Shown: piece by piece, positions 10,790-22,519 of the stretch | Numbering within the stretch: position 1 is the first letter of the stretch | Layout: each line of letters begins with the position of its first letter | Assembly: GCF_050908995.1 (NCBI RefSeq) | Contig: NC_135123.1 | Location: forward strand, 3,162,001-3,226,000 | DNA: 64,000 nucleotides | Origin: Andrena cerasifolii | Lineage: Eukaryota > Arthropoda > Insecta > Hymenoptera > Andrenidae | Reading direction: 5' to 3' | Translations under genes and position numbers: made by a program | Notes under the pieces: generated by a model | What the model was told of the DNA's origin: nothing | Databases searched by the model: none | Seen by the model: the letters and a program-made list of their open reading frames with translations, nothing else

Positions 10790-12057
10790 AATATTTTGTG
10801 GAGTGTCACATGAAATAAACATATTCACCCTGTTGTATTACACTAACACTGCTTATAAAAAGGGTTTAAACACATCTCTTTGTCTCATGATGCATTTTTG
10901 CAGTGTTTTTAATAACTGTTTGGGAATGTGGTAGTTCCGCTTGCTGCCACAGTCACGCTCAGCGCAGCACCTCCTGGGGAGAGGAATTCGCGGCGGATCT
11001 ACAATCGATGAGCCAATCAGCGCGCCGCTTCGATCGGTTACTAGAACGTTCGAGACGACGCTAAACCGGAAAGAGTATCCATCTAGCGATCACTCTTGTT
11101 CGTGCCGTGTACTGGAAAAGACGTGACGCGTGTGTAGAATAGTTTGTCTCATGCGTCTCAATTCCATCAACGGCTGTGGAATAAAATAATTGTGCATAAA
11201 GCAATCTGTTTAACGCTCATGCACAACTGCAGCTCATCTCAAGCTCAATAGTCGATTGTATTTCCGCCGCGGGTGAAGCCCACGCGGTGGTGCGTTGAAG
11301 TCACATTCAGTGCGTCTCGCGTATTAATTAAATTGCGAGACAATTATCATACTCAGTGCAGGCTCAATCTCACGCTCACTGCGTTTGTACACTTTTAATA
11401 AATTGACTCAGATCATTTTAAAGAACAAGCTGTGTAGTGGTGCATCTCTGTTTGCGTACATAACCTCACCGGTATTCCCAGCGCTCAACCTTGTAGAATC
11501 TCAAACTATAACGATTCACTCGTTATTCGGTCACGTTGTCACGATGTATCATATCCACACTTTGTATTTTATTGAAGCACAATTTCTGCATAACATTTCC
11601 CCACAAAAAAAATGAAAAAACGTTTTACTATACTAACATTTCACACAACTTGTAAATTCAGCCTCGGGGCTAACAATGATAATACGTACATTGCAAGACT
11701 TTGTAAGATGTGCTCGATTTCTCTAAAGAAATAATTCTAACTGTTCGAATGTGCGTGTGGACAGTCTATGTCAACGGAGACTTTGGAAAAACATTAGTGG
11801 TTCTGTCAGCATTTAGGAAATATGGGAAATGCACGGTAATTAGTTGAGAAACTTGAGAAAAAGTCGACTGGATTTATGATAAAAATGGAGCAAAAGGATA
11901 ATTAACGATTAAAAATAAAAAGGTCAAAAATATATTAAAAAAAAAAATTAAAAAGGTCAATTAGCTCACTTGCGTGGAAAATTTATCGTGGAGCAAGTGT
12001 TCTGTCTTAGGGTGAAGTCCCATGGCATGTGGGTCGGCGAGTTTCACGCCGTACGCG

Positions 12058-12252
12058 CCCTTTACACGAACGTTCTCGAGTCGACTCTTGCGCGCCACGT
12101 AAAAGTGCGTCAACGCAGGAGTGAAGGAAAGAGCGTGCTCCTTCGTGCAGGTGAGAAGGTTATACTCGGCACAACTTCGACAGCGGGTTCGGGCTCACAT
12201 TTTTACATAGGCTCCACATGTTTTGTTCCACGATCCAGGGCAGTCTTGTATT
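12058..12252. repeat. Arm of a 195-bp inverted repeat pair (partner 14185-14380)
   Basis: This block is about 85% identical to the complement of 14185-14380, with shared blocks GTCAACGCAGGAGTGAA, GGTTATACTCGGCACAACTT and AGCGGGTTCGGGCTCACATTT. The arms enclose about 1.9 kb. They are either the ends of one large element or two oppositely oriented copies of one repeat. I recognise no protein. Confidence 0.6.
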
Positions 12253-12429
12253 GTGTACTGCCTTGTAACGTTCTCGAACGAGACGTAGCCGTTTGTTACA
12301 GGAGATTCCACTGGTAGAGCGGTTTACTTGTGGCATTGTGGGATTGGTTCGCGTGGCGTGCTATAAAGAAATGAATTTTACGAACGAGAGTCCATCTTTT
12401 AATAATAAGAAACAAAAATAGTTTATTCA

Positions 12430-12900
12430 AAGGTTTGACGCTAAGTCGAAATAGAATACGACGCGGAGTCGTGAATATGGTTACACTAAATCAATATAAT
12501 AGAACGTGACGTTGCCTCAACCGGTAAAGCAGAATGTTCGATTTCGGGTTTCGACGCTATGTCTGTATAACGGAACATAAAGTTAATTAACGTAAGTAAT
12601 GCTTTAATCGATAAGAATTCCGGCGTGACGTTTGATTGAAAGAATGAACACAGGGTTATAACGCTAAGTTGAAAGAAAATAGAATTCTGCCCTTCGGTCG
12701 ATTTAGTAGAACGGAGGATCGCGCTTGGTCGATCGTGATTACGACGCTTTCGGTCGGTGTAACAGGAATTAAAGGTGCGACGTTAGTCGATAGAAAAGGA
12801 TAACATAAAGATACGATACTAAATCGCTAATTGAACATAAGATCACGACACTAAGTCGGTATGGTGTAATGCAGAAAAGAGAAGGCACATTGGTCGATAT
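12430..12900. repeat. Degenerate short-period repeat with a GACGCTAAGTCG motif
   Basis: Variants of the near-palindromic motif GACGCTAAGTCG (GACGCTATGTC, AACGCTAAGTTG, GACGTTAGTCG, GACACTAAGTCGG and others) recur at irregular spacings of about 30-70 bp. They are interleaved with GAA/ATAGAA spacers. It looks like an old diverged satellite or the leader of an LTR element. Confidence 0.4.
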
Positions 12901-12993
12901 TGAATGTTAAGTTGAGAGTAAGGAGTGTTCCTTTCCTGTGGATTTGAATGACTTCCTGTTGCCTATCAGCTGGTCCACGCTTTCTAGGATGGG

Positions 12994-13143
12994 GGCCGAG
13001 GGTCTCGATTAAAAGCGGTCTCAGTTGTAGATACCACGTGGCCCAGGGGCTCGTTAGAGGGGCCCAAGATGGAAGCCGTGAGGCTCGTGAAAGCGGCCAG
13101 AGATGGTAGTGAGGGGCTAGTTAAAGCGGCCTCAGTTGTAGGG
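12994..13143. repeat. Direct repeat of ~32 bp
   Basis: GAGGGTCTCGATTAAAAGCGG...CTCAGTTGTAG (about 12998-13028) recurs as GAGGGGCTAGTTAAAGCGGCCTCAGTTGTAGG (about 13111-13142). Similar GGGGCTCGTTAGAGGGG and GAGGCTCGTGAAAGCGG variants lie between. The composition is GC-rich. No coding support. Confidence 0.35.
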
Positions 13144-14184
13144 TTTGCAATACTGAATGCTGAATTCAAATTGCCTCTGTGCTGCTGGCGGTCCTATATT
13201 TATACCCGACTGTGGAGCTTGACCCGCTCCAATCACTTGTCGCACTTTACGCGCACCAATTAGCTTTCGTATTTGATTCGCACCAATCACGTGCTACACT
13301 TGCGTTTCACTTTACCGTGCAGTTGATCATACATTTTACGCATGCGCACTCGATCCGCTCGCGGTACGCATTCGGTTCACTCGCTCGGTTGAATGATACT
13401 GCGCATGCGTGTGCATCACTTATTGTTAGTTCCTTCACTCCTCGCCAGGTCGCAGCCTGTCTGCGCGCTCGCGTATCTTATTACTAATACAGAATGATTT
13501 AGGTATGTTACAAGATAATATAAGAAAAGTAACAATTAGAATAATAAAGGAAAGCAAAATTTAATGGCGATTCGCCGCGGAACGTTACAGCCTGTTCGAA
13601 TTGCAGCGCGTGTCATTCTGTTTTAATATTCGAACGCGTGTGTATACTCAAGCGATAAGGGATCCGTCTCCAATTTGATGGGAAGTCGACGCAGGCGGAG
13701 TCACGCGCAATCAGAAGACTACCCCTTTTATTCCTGTGTCCCTTCGCAAGACATCGTGCATATTACCTCTCTTCATTATTTATGTTACATATTATATATA
13801 ACTTGCATATGTGTTTTCATTGCCTATCAATATTAGTTTTTATATTAAAATAAGCAATGACAGGCTAATTATTGCTGTCGATAGTAATAATTATGATCAT
13901 CACAACAGTGAATGTGTTAACTGCAATTTAACGTACCCTTGTAAAATTTTACAGTCGTTATAATTGAGTCATAAACCATTTCCATAATTTGTAGCACCTT
14001 CAGGTAAACCAAATGTAGCTTCGTAAAAACAGATGTTTCAGTGTGCCCTACAGTAACAGCATTTATGATATCCTCTATAAGCCAGGTGTATCGAGGAATT
14101 CGTATACTTTTCGCAAACATATATCGCGATTGTGTCTTGCTGATCGCTTCGCAGATCGATAATATACATCGAACAGGCAGTACG

Positions 14185-14380
14185 CAATACAAGACTGCGC
14201 TGGATCGTGGAAAAAATCATGTGGAGTCGACGTGGAAATGTGAGCCCGAACCCGCTGTTTAAGTTGTGCCGAGTATAACCTTCTGGCGTGCACGAAGGAG
14301 CGCGTTCTTTCTTTCACTCCTGCGTTGACGTACTTTTGCGTGGCGCACAAGAATCGACTCAAGAACGTCCGTGTAAAGGG
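14185..14380. repeat. Second arm of the 195-bp inverted repeat (partner 12058-12252)
   Basis: This is the complement of the 12058-12252 block with scattered substitutions, for example CGTGCACGAAGGAGCGCG against the partner's CGTGCTCCTTCGTGCAGG. The arms continue only weakly beyond these limits. Confidence 0.6.
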
Positions 14381-15114
14381 CCCAATACTCACCGAGCCAC
14401 GCGTCGTGGAATTTCTCCTTTACGTAGTAAACCACAACATGGGTTGTGAGAGACCTGCAAGACTCTGCGTGCGTCCCTGCAGGCTCGTACCGTCTATTTT
14501 GTAGCTGTGCCCCTTGTTGGGCTCAGGGCGGTGCATTCCAAAACGTTTGTTACTAACGGCCCAGCTATATAGACTTATGGTACGAGTTTACATTATATAA
14601 ACTTATGGCACGCACACTCTTGCAGTTCTCCCGAAACCCACGCAACGGTTAGCAAGGTAACAATTCAGCCCTCGGCTGTTGCCCGAGTACCAGAACTTGA
14701 GGAGGTATTTGCACCCTAACGGGCAGGCCTGCTGTATGGTATAATAATTTGCTCGACGGGGAGTAGAACCCAACCTCGCTGTATCAGCCACTTTTTAATC
14801 TGCAAAATTGGACGTAAAAGTAGTGGGGATATACATTCTCTTAATCAAATATCAGTTTCCGTGAAAAAAAAACTGGTAGCGCCACACCACCGCGATGGCG
14901 ATGGATGCGACCGGGTACGTGCTAGGGATCTGAAGCGCTACGTAACCCTAACCCTTACCCGGTTAACCAATGAAGGTTTCTGTAACTCATACTAACCGCG
15001 AGGGAACGGTTCTTAAATTCTAGAAAGAACCGAAGTAACCGGGTTAACCCGCTACGAGCGGGTTACTAGCAAAATAAGACAGTCTAGCCTAGACTAGACA
15101 GTCACTTAACGCAA

Positions 15115-17640
15115 GTCTAATAAATCTTCTTGGTGATGATGCCCTTAAATATCTTGCTCACGACATTGAGCAAGGATACTGGCCGGTAATTAGTATAAAT
15201 CGGATTTCTCACCTGATTTAAAAACCAGAGAGATGATACTGTTTTTCCAAGCACACGAGAAACGTCCCACTGATAGTGAATGATTGAATATTATCCATAA
15301 TGGCCTCGATAAAATGAACTTGCATTTCTTAAAGTACAAAGGAGGCATCCCATCCACTCCCGGGCTCTTATTTATATTTAAGCCGTAAATTTCAGAGAGA
15401 ATCTCCCCGATGTCAACAGTAAGCCCACGCAAGATATAGCCCGTGTCAGCTGCGGAATACACTGACTCGAAGAAGTTGGCAAATGCGTTAGCAATTGCCG
15501 GATCCCCAGACAATATGTCTCCTACGAAATACATTGAATTGGACAGACCACCCGCAGACCGGTTAGAGTTTACATATCCCCACAACGCCTTGATATTTTA
15601 GGGAATGTTGGATCCTGCACGAGCAATGTAGTCGTCATAACAGGTAGACAAGAGCGATTCACACGCAGATCTCAAGTAGCTAAACGTCAAGTGGTTGTGA
15701 TTAGAACTCTTACTATCCAGATATCCGAGTATCCGGATTGCTCGTTATAATTCGAAATCCGGATCTGAGTATCCGGATATCCGAATATACATTTACAGTA
15801 CTCGGATACTCAAGACTCGGATACTCAAGACTCGGATACCCAAAACTCGGATATCCGTAAATCCGAGAAATAGTAAGAGCCCTAGTTGTGATGATTGTTG
15901 AACCTCTTGAAGTCGCGATGGGCAGCCTTCTTGGCACCAATCAGGGAAATAAGCTCCCTAGAAAACCAGCAAGAATATTTGGAAGATCGCACCCTGAGTA
16001 GAGATAACTGTATAAAAGATGTGATCATACAAAGCAGAAACAGCATTAGCCAGCGAGAGGTTTTTAAGGGGTATATCCCAATCGACAGAATTCAGATGTT
16101 GAAGGACAAGTTCAAAGTTACGAATAACGGTCCCGAAGACCGAATATGCTGAAGATTGAGATGAACGAGAAGACAGGGATGGAACTGATCGGCAGTTACC
16201 AGGGCATTAGGGGATAGTTCCACAAGAATGTCGCTTAGTTTCGATAGGACAAGGTCAAAAATGGACCTATGGGAATTTAGAAAAAATTTGCTGCCGAAAG
16301 TTGGGCAGAAGGCAGACCCCCTGTATACAATCGAATATTAATCTATCATCGCTAGATACCGAGTAGAACAAGGAGGAATTAGTCGCGCAAGAGGAATAGG
16401 AATTCCAAGAGATGCGAGGTGCATTGTAATCACCTAAGAGAAGGACCTTGTCGGTGGGAAAACGTAAGAGTATTTCATCAGTACAGAGACTGTGGTCCGG
16501 GTATATATTAGGATTTGACGCAGGCGGTATATAAACGGCTTCCAAGACGAGACCTAGCGTCCCCAAGTTAAACCTGACAAAGAGCTGCTCAACGCGAGCA
16601 GTAGAGCCACCGATAATCGTGTTATACATGGATTTACTTACAGCGATCAATACCCCCCACAACTTATGGTATCCATCACAAGACTTCTGGTTAGTTTTTT
16701 GAAGACCGCACTGGAGGAGCTGGAGCACCGACTATCTTAGGGACCCCATGGATGTACTTAATCGTCATGTCCTTGTCGCCCTTATCATGGAGACTCTTAA
16801 GTTGATTCCTCAGCTGGTTCAGGTTGGACCGCTGCATACGAGTCTTGTCATCCGAGATTTTTAGAGGACCCTTATTTTTAAACTTGTTGGCAAGAATTTT
16901 CTTGGCAACATCAGAGGAAGGCAGCATCACGCACAGCGGCCGTGAGGACAATACGTTGGCCTTCCCGATCCTGTGAGCTCTAATGACACTATAGTCAGAG
17001 TAATACACTCCACCCAGTCTAACGCTTTCCACGTTCTTCACGTTCCTTTGCTCCGGAGAATCAGCCAGATCTTCAGGCATTCCATGAATAATTATGTTGC
17101 GGGCTCTGATCTGCCTATCGCTGATCTCAGAGATGACACACTTCGCAATTTGGCCATCAGAGACGTCTCGGCCAACGGCCTAGGGAAAATTACTTTCAAG
17201 CATCGATAACCTATCGGACAAAGCCGTACAGGTGTTGCGGATATCTATAATATTTAACTTCACGCCCTCCAGGAAATCAGGAATGCATACGGACAGCCAC
17301 TCCTAATTAGGCCTCTAATGTCTTCCAGAGACGGAAAGGTAGGCGGCTGTACGCTCGACGGAGAAGAGGACAGAGGATCAACAACCTGCGAGGCCTCCGA
17401 GGATAGCACGTCAACCATACAGTTTAAAAGGCGACCGTTGTGCCATGGATGTCCCGATCGCCCAAGACATGAGACCCCTCGGTGGGTCGTAATGCCACAA
17501 CCCGCACATCTGACAAGGAGACCGCACAGGTTATGCAATCGGTTCTGGAATCAGACTGGGTGGACATTGTAGTGCACACCTAGTGTTACAAAACCGTAAA
17601 GGGTTTTTGTACAGTGGGCCTTCGTTTTCGAGAAATTACT
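15115..17640 (-). pseudogene. Non-LTR retrotransposon (Jockey/CR1-like), inactivated
   Basis: On the minus strand the parts occur in the expected order. First is an ORF1 start with a Cys/His finger CAGCGITTHRGVSCLGRSGH (about 17508-17440). Next is an ORF1 C-terminal part (17080-16691). Then comes an endonuclease segment with the catalytic-type motif LLLGDYNAPRISWNS (about 16450-16395, ORF 16728-16267). Last is a reverse-transcriptase start with NKSPGVDGMPPLYFKK (about 15375-15325) and, after a frameshift, NYRPVSLLNVVSKIFKG (about 15190-15135). The rest of the RT is missing and frames are broken by stops and shifts. A 183-bp hAT MITE (15702-15884) interrupts it between endonuclease and RT. It is transcribed antisense to VGlut. 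Confidence 0.8.
15702..15884. mobile_element. 183-bp hAT MITE, perfect 8-bp TSD, TATCCG/CGGATA repeats
   Basis: Ends are TAGAACTCTTACTATCC (left) and TAGGGCTCTTACTATTT (right, complement). The TSD GTTGTGAT is identical at 15694-15701 and 15885-15892. The body is almost entirely short inverted and direct copies of ACTCGGATAC/ATCCGGATATCC, probably transposase-binding subterminal repeats. It is inserted in the non-LTR element. Confidence 0.88.
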
Positions 17641-18127
17641 GTATACGACTATCCCTACGGTCAGATATGACCGGAGCTCTAACTGCCGTTAAAGTCTATT
17701 CGATAGTCTGCAGCCCGCGACGTCTTCGGCATATTTTTTAAATATATTAAAGCACTCACACTTATAGACGTAGTAAATTTAATACATCATCGATAATGAT
17801 AATAATATTAATATTGTTGCACTGATATTATTTGTAATTTGCGGTTTTATTATATTTATATTATATCTGCACTTGTATTATGTTTGTACTTTGTATGCAG
17901 TATTATTGTAATAATATATATTATTAACATCGTTACAGCGCAAAGTAATTTTTGGTGCAGCCATTGCATTACTACGGTAAGAAAAAGAAAAAAAAAACAA
18001 GCGCGCACCAGGAATCTAACCGAAGACCTCCAGCACCGTAGCCAAACATCTTGATATCGCAGCTACGACCGTTGCTTCCTAAGAATGTTTGCACAACTGA
18101 AATACTACTGTCGCGCAAAACTTTGAA

Positions 18128-18275
18128 CTCAAATTTCTCGAAAACGAAGGCCCACTGTACAAAAACCCTTTACGGTTTTGTAACACTAGGTGTGCACTAC
18201 AATGTCCACCCAGTCTCATTCCAGAACCGATTGCATAACCTGTGCGGTCTCCTTGTGAGCGGATTAGCAACTACT
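18128..18275 (+). repeat. Inverted second copy of the non-LTR 5' end
   Basis: It matches the complement of 17503-17640 over about 140 bp, from AATTTCTCGAAAACGAAGGC through GAACCGATTGCATAACCTGT. Sequence then diverges after the ORF1 start. The two 5' ends face each other across about 490 bp. This fits two head-to-head insertions or an inversion-type (twin-priming-like) event. Confidence 0.65.
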
Positions 18276-18639
18276 GATTTGCATCCTTTGCACACAGCAT
18301 TTCCAGGAGACATGTCTGACTAAAAGTAGTATTGGACCGACCAGATGACCACACGAGCACTCAGAACCTCGTAACTAGGTAGAATACGCAAACTGCAATC
18401 AGTGCATAAAGTACATACCCAGGAATGCAGGAAAGAAAAGCGGTTCTCCAGCCAAAAATCACGGTCAAAGCTTCCAAGCGATGCGGTTGACGTAGCATCC
18501 GCACACACGTGCGTACTCCACACTAATTAAATAATCCCGGATCAAAACCACCGACACTTGGCACTTTAAACTGTGTCGTAACGGATTACTGGAGCGGAGA
18601 TAAACACCTCCATTCTCTACTGAGGCCAGGATAAGAATT

Positions 18640-18877
18640 TTGACAAGCTTCAAACTATTAGACACACCTGGACTGCTCGGTTCTTTCGGCCCACTCGGTT
18701 CTATTCGAGCCGCTCGGTTCTCTTCAAGCCGCTCGACAAAATTTGAGTTCTCGGTTTTCTTCGAGCTAGATACTTGGTTCTTTCGAGCCACTCGCTTTTT
18801 TCGAGTACTCGGCACGGTTCGGTTCTTCGAGCCGAGTCTGACTCGGCTCGCTTTTTCCGAGTACTCGAATAGCTCTA
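18640..18877. mobile_element. TCGAG-rich hAT-family fragment (right end)
   Basis: The right end (complement) TAGAGCTATTCGAGTACTCG matches the terminus of the element at 56052-58984 (TAAGGCTGTTCGAGTA...). The body is a chain of GAGCCGCTCGGTTCT/CTCGAAGAAAACCGAG units. No left end was found, so it is truncated. A + strand open frame through it is an artefact of the repeats. Confidence 0.55.
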
Positions 18878-19267
18878 CTACCAAGGATTCTCCGATATTG
18901 AAATAAAATTCATTACTATTTGGAAACATGGTTACAACTATTTTACGGTTTTCACTGTATTACTGTAATCGCATTAACCCGATTAATCGGGTTAGCCGGG
19001 TTACAGATGAATTCTGTTACTCGGTTAGGCGGGTTAGTCGACGATACGGAGTTCCGAACTGGGTACGGGTTAGGATTCGGTTCCCTGACTACGTGCATTC
19101 CAGACTCTCCTGAAAGATCAAAAGATCGCGGGGAAATCTCCATACGTAACAAACCAAAGGGGATAGCTTTTAAGTCAAATGTAATTGTCGCTACTGTGGC
19201 TTCATTTTGAAACACTGTTTTACCAACTTGACTTTCTCGAGAACAATAATTTCATTTCCTCTTACAG

Positions 19268-19513
19268 AAACAACCATCCGCGGGTGGAGACGAAACTGAC
19301 GATTGGAACAATTACGAGCAACCAACTGGGGACAGCACGCATACTCAAGAAGTCAAACCGCCCGTAATAAGCTACGGGTCGACAGAAACCAACAGCAGCA
19401 ACCCCTTTCATTCGACGAATCCCTTTGCCAGAGATATGAACGCATCTCTAGTACAACCGCCAGCAACAGACGATTACTCGCACGACATCATCCAGAATAA
19501 ACAATGGAACTAA
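19268..19513 (+). CDS. VGlut: Vesicular glutamate transporter (VGlut-like), terminal coding exon
   Basis: The acceptor cttacag ends at 19267 and the exon reads 81 residues to TAA at 19511-19513, phase 0 with the previous exon. It is the cytosolic C-terminal tail: KQPSAGGDETDDWNNYEQPT, then VKPPVISYGSTETNSSNPFH, and at the end DDYSHDIIQNKQWN. The YGSTE block resembles the INYGTTK-type stretch that follows the membrane domain in VGLUTs. Paired NPF motifs (SNPFHSTNPF) are the kind bound by EH-domain endocytic adaptors, which would suit vesicle recycling; that role is inference. No hydrophobic segment remains, consistent with the end of the protein. Confidence 0.82.
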   Translation, partial: KQPSAGGDETDDWNNYEQPTGDSTHTQEVKPPVISYGSTETNSSNPFHSTNPFARDMNASLVQPPATDDYSHDIIQNKQWN

Positions 19514-21130
19514 TTTGTCGGTATTTGAATGAACGTGACACGCGTAAGAATATCTTCTTTTCAATGTGACTGATTGACTTTGGTTGATTATAATGATTTC
19601 GCAGCTGTCTCTGGTACTTCGGTTCACGTCTAAAGCCGTCTCATTCATGGAACTCATTTTCCTGTTTGTCGGTAAAAAGTCGACTATGTACTCCACTTAT
19701 TCATTGTCAGATAAAAATTTAAATCTTTGTACGATAAATGAATTGGCGCAATTGGGATTTCACGCTTCTGGCACAAAAGACTATTTTTGACTCTTAAGGA
19801 AATTTACGGGTATTTCATTCTTTTCCTGGGAAAGAAGGGGGCGTATCTGTATATTAAAGAAATTCTGCTTTACACGGAAATTAATCAGGAAGGTCTATTT
19901 ATTTAAATGTATAATGTACTTGTACTCGTATATTGTACTTTATTCACTGTCTTATTTAGAATAGAATTGGTTACTGTAATCAAGCAATTTTGTTTAGTAG
20001 CTACATACGTTCTTTTAAAAGTAGCGTGTTCCAAGCGAAAGAATTCAATACTCGTAAAGAAAACTCACAATGAAAGGTTAAAATGACATTCTGTTAATAT
20101 TTAACCGGTTCGCGTAGCCTAGTGCATATAATTGGCCGATATTATGTCAATGTATACAACGCCTAACGCGAACGTTGACAGTGGCAGGCCACTGGCAGGC
20201 GTAAGCTTTTGTGTGAAACGTGTGGTCGGTTGAGTGTTAACCGATTGAATGTCCATGTTTTGAATGATCGTGATAGAGGAACAAAGTACTAGAGGCAGAC
20301 GAAACGAATACCAAATAAGATACTGATATTTCAGGATATTTTGGATTATATCATTAAGGCGTTTCAGGCGTTATAGGTACTCTGAATTAGATTGCAGAGA
20401 ATAGAATTTTCTTTCATCGTAATACCTAAGAGTGCAGAGTATAGTGCTGTAAGCCGACGCTTTGTCACGATCCAGAACCGTAGAAAATTCATTCCAGACT
20501 CGCTTTCCGATCAGCTTGGAGACTTTTTACCGAGAAAAGTCCGGAAATATTTCTAGCAAAGACGCATAATGGGAAACGATGGCAAGCGAAGATGACCAGG
20601 GAGAGATTAAACATAAAATACTAGAATATTTTTGAAAGAGTCTTCTTGTGGAAGAAAAGAGAAGGAATATCTTTTTACATTAAGTATGGATTTAACGATG
20701 CGAACGTCGACGTTCGCGAGAAGTGATTCGAGACGAACATTATCCTACGGGCCTAAGATTGGCCTGTCGATGGCAAATGCGCCGTCCACTTTGTGGTCGT
20801 ACGAAAATGGATAGCGGCGAATGGCCAAAGATGGGAATAATTAAGGAAACGATAGATTTATTACCTACTATTAATTTGCAGTTTTCTATCCTGCGAATAG
20901 AGAATTGTCTCTAACGGAATGTTAAACAGACAATAATTAGCAGCCAAATCTTCGCAGACAATAATTATTTGAAGACAATAACGAGAAGGTTTGGAGGAGC
21001 AATGGTGGAATTAGAGTTCAGCACGATCGCTGAAACTTTTAGGTATTTCTATATATTCTTTCTTTTCTACGCTGACGGCAGAACTCAACGACGCGGAATT
21101 ATAGGAACATAGCAATAAAAAAAAAAAACT
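19514..21130 (+). other. VGlut: Probable VGlut 3' UTR
   Basis: Non-coding AT-rich sequence follows the stop without obvious repeats, unlike the flanking introns. A candidate poly(A) signal, AATAAA followed by an A run, lies at about 21113-21130; nearer weak signals also exist. The true end is not determinable by eye. Confidence 0.35.
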
Positions 21131-22519
21131 ATTGTTGAAAATTAATGCCAGTTAGGGAGGTGTGAAAGGGGAAGGGGAAATACGCGCATATCGTTCTTGT
21201 GGCGCGCATTTTGAAATGTGTAGTACGATGAGTAGAACGACTTAATTATCGGTACGTACGTCAATATTTTATCGATGGGTCTGGCGGCTTCTGGTGTTTC
21301 TGCTTCATGGGGCCGCAGTGGGATAAGAGCAAGGCATTAATATGTTTATCCACGTGAAAGTGGTATCATAGAGGAGGGCATTATTTAAGTCTTTCGAGTT
21401 TAAATTGTAATCGCAAGTACATTGAATTTAAACGAAATTCTGGAACGTATGAAAGTATTCGTAAGAAAGTGATAACAAGATGAAAGTATTAGTATGATAA
21501 GACGTAAAGTATCGTAGGGCTCTATTTTTTGGGACCTGATTCCTTCGAGTGAATTTTCACCTTGTGCACTCACAAAAGTATCTCTGATCAAGTTTACACC
21601 TATGCGATTTCTTCGTTATTTTATATTTAACGTCAAATCTCCAGTTACCATCCACCCCATATCGATGGAACCTCGATGAAAGTTTAGTGGCACAAAATAA
21701 ATGGATTCTTCTGGATCTCTCGTTAGAAAGATGATATTTATTCCATTCAATATTGAAAAGCGAATTAAATAATGAAATTGTTAAGGTATTTGTTTCAGTT
21801 CAGGTAATCAGTTTGTTCAAATTTTTTCCAGTTTTAAAATACACAAAGTAGGTATTTAAACGTACCTAAAAATTCCAGTGACAGAGTAACTTTTATATTG
21901 CGCCCCCAGTAATATTTGTTAACAACAAAGTATCATACGTTTAATAAAAAAAAATATTTCTATCCAGTCATACCGAACAAGAAGAATTGATCATTTATTT
22001 TTAAAAGTGAAGGAGAGTATTGAGGTAGTAGAAGAAAATGGAAAAGTTGACTAATATCTAAAAGGGTAACATGACATGGTTATAATGTACAACTGATAAT
22101 ACGATAAGGTACATAGAATATCGATTGATCGCGGTGTACTTTAAATTTGAAATTACCATTAAATACATTGTTAAAATTTGGTAAGTCTCATCCTGAACGC
22201 ATGGTATGTATGTTACTTCAACATGGTATGTATGTTGTCTCTTCTCTCTGGAAAGACAGAAAAGTTGAGATAATGTAAAATTCAGACAGAAGGCTGTTTA
22301 TGACAACATTAATATATTAATCGAGATTTTTTTGTTTTTGACCGATTGAACAATTCATTGGCTTTCTGTATGCAATGTAATGGAAAAGAGTTATAAGTAG
22401 AGCCTTATCTATTTTGAGCAAGCAACTAATTAAAATACGGAAACTTCAGGAATACTGGTTACAAGTGATTTTCGATTAAAAAAATCAAGACTGCTCTGAA
22501 TTTCCTAAATAGAGCAGTA
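21131..22519. other. Intergenic, nothing recognised
   Basis: AT-rich sequence with no long open frame, no clear inverted repeat and no RNA-gene signature that I can see. Confidence 0.6.

Larger units (their letters stand above)
14923..19088. mobile_element. hAT-like element (7/8-bp TSD) split by other insertions
   Basis: The left end TAGGGATCTGAAGCGC and the right end (complement) TCAGGGAACCGAATCC enclose sub-terminal repeats of the GGGTTAACCCG type (14940-15075 and 18975-19085). Flanking octamers GTACGTGC (14915-14922) and CTACGTGC (19089-19096) agree at 7 of 8 bases. The original element was probably only some hundred bp. Its middle now holds the non-LTR element (15115-17640), that element's inverted 5' copy and a TCGAG-family fragment. 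No hAT transposase frame is visible. Confidence 0.5.
6696..19267 (+). other. VGlut: VGlut intron (12.6 kb), phase 0, packed with transposons
   Basis: The donor is gtatgt at 6696 and the acceptor cttacag ends at 19267. Elements are listed separately. Stretches 6840-7790, 9500-9990, 10800-12050, 12900-14180 and 14400-14920 contain no gene I can recognise. 10925-11370 and 13180-13490 are GC-richer with promoter-like TATTTATA or AATAAA motifs and could be LTR fragments, but no paired LTRs were found. Confidence 0.75.

Noticed and set aside
12300..12360. tRNA-like segment with a good A box (TGGTAGAGCGG) and a B-like GGTTCGCGTGGC
   Set aside because: Acceptor, anticodon and T stems do not pair, and no partner repeat has the same layout, so neither a tRNA gene nor a tRNA-derived SINE can be supported.
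14940..14965. CCCTAACCCTTACCC resembling telomeric repeats
   Set aside because: Too short, and insect telomeres usually use TTAGG; it belongs to the GGGTTAACC subterminal repeats of a hAT-like element.
17990..18060. tRNA-like minus-strand segment with GGTTAGATTCC and a following T run
   Set aside because: The T-loop lacks the conserved C and the stems do not form.
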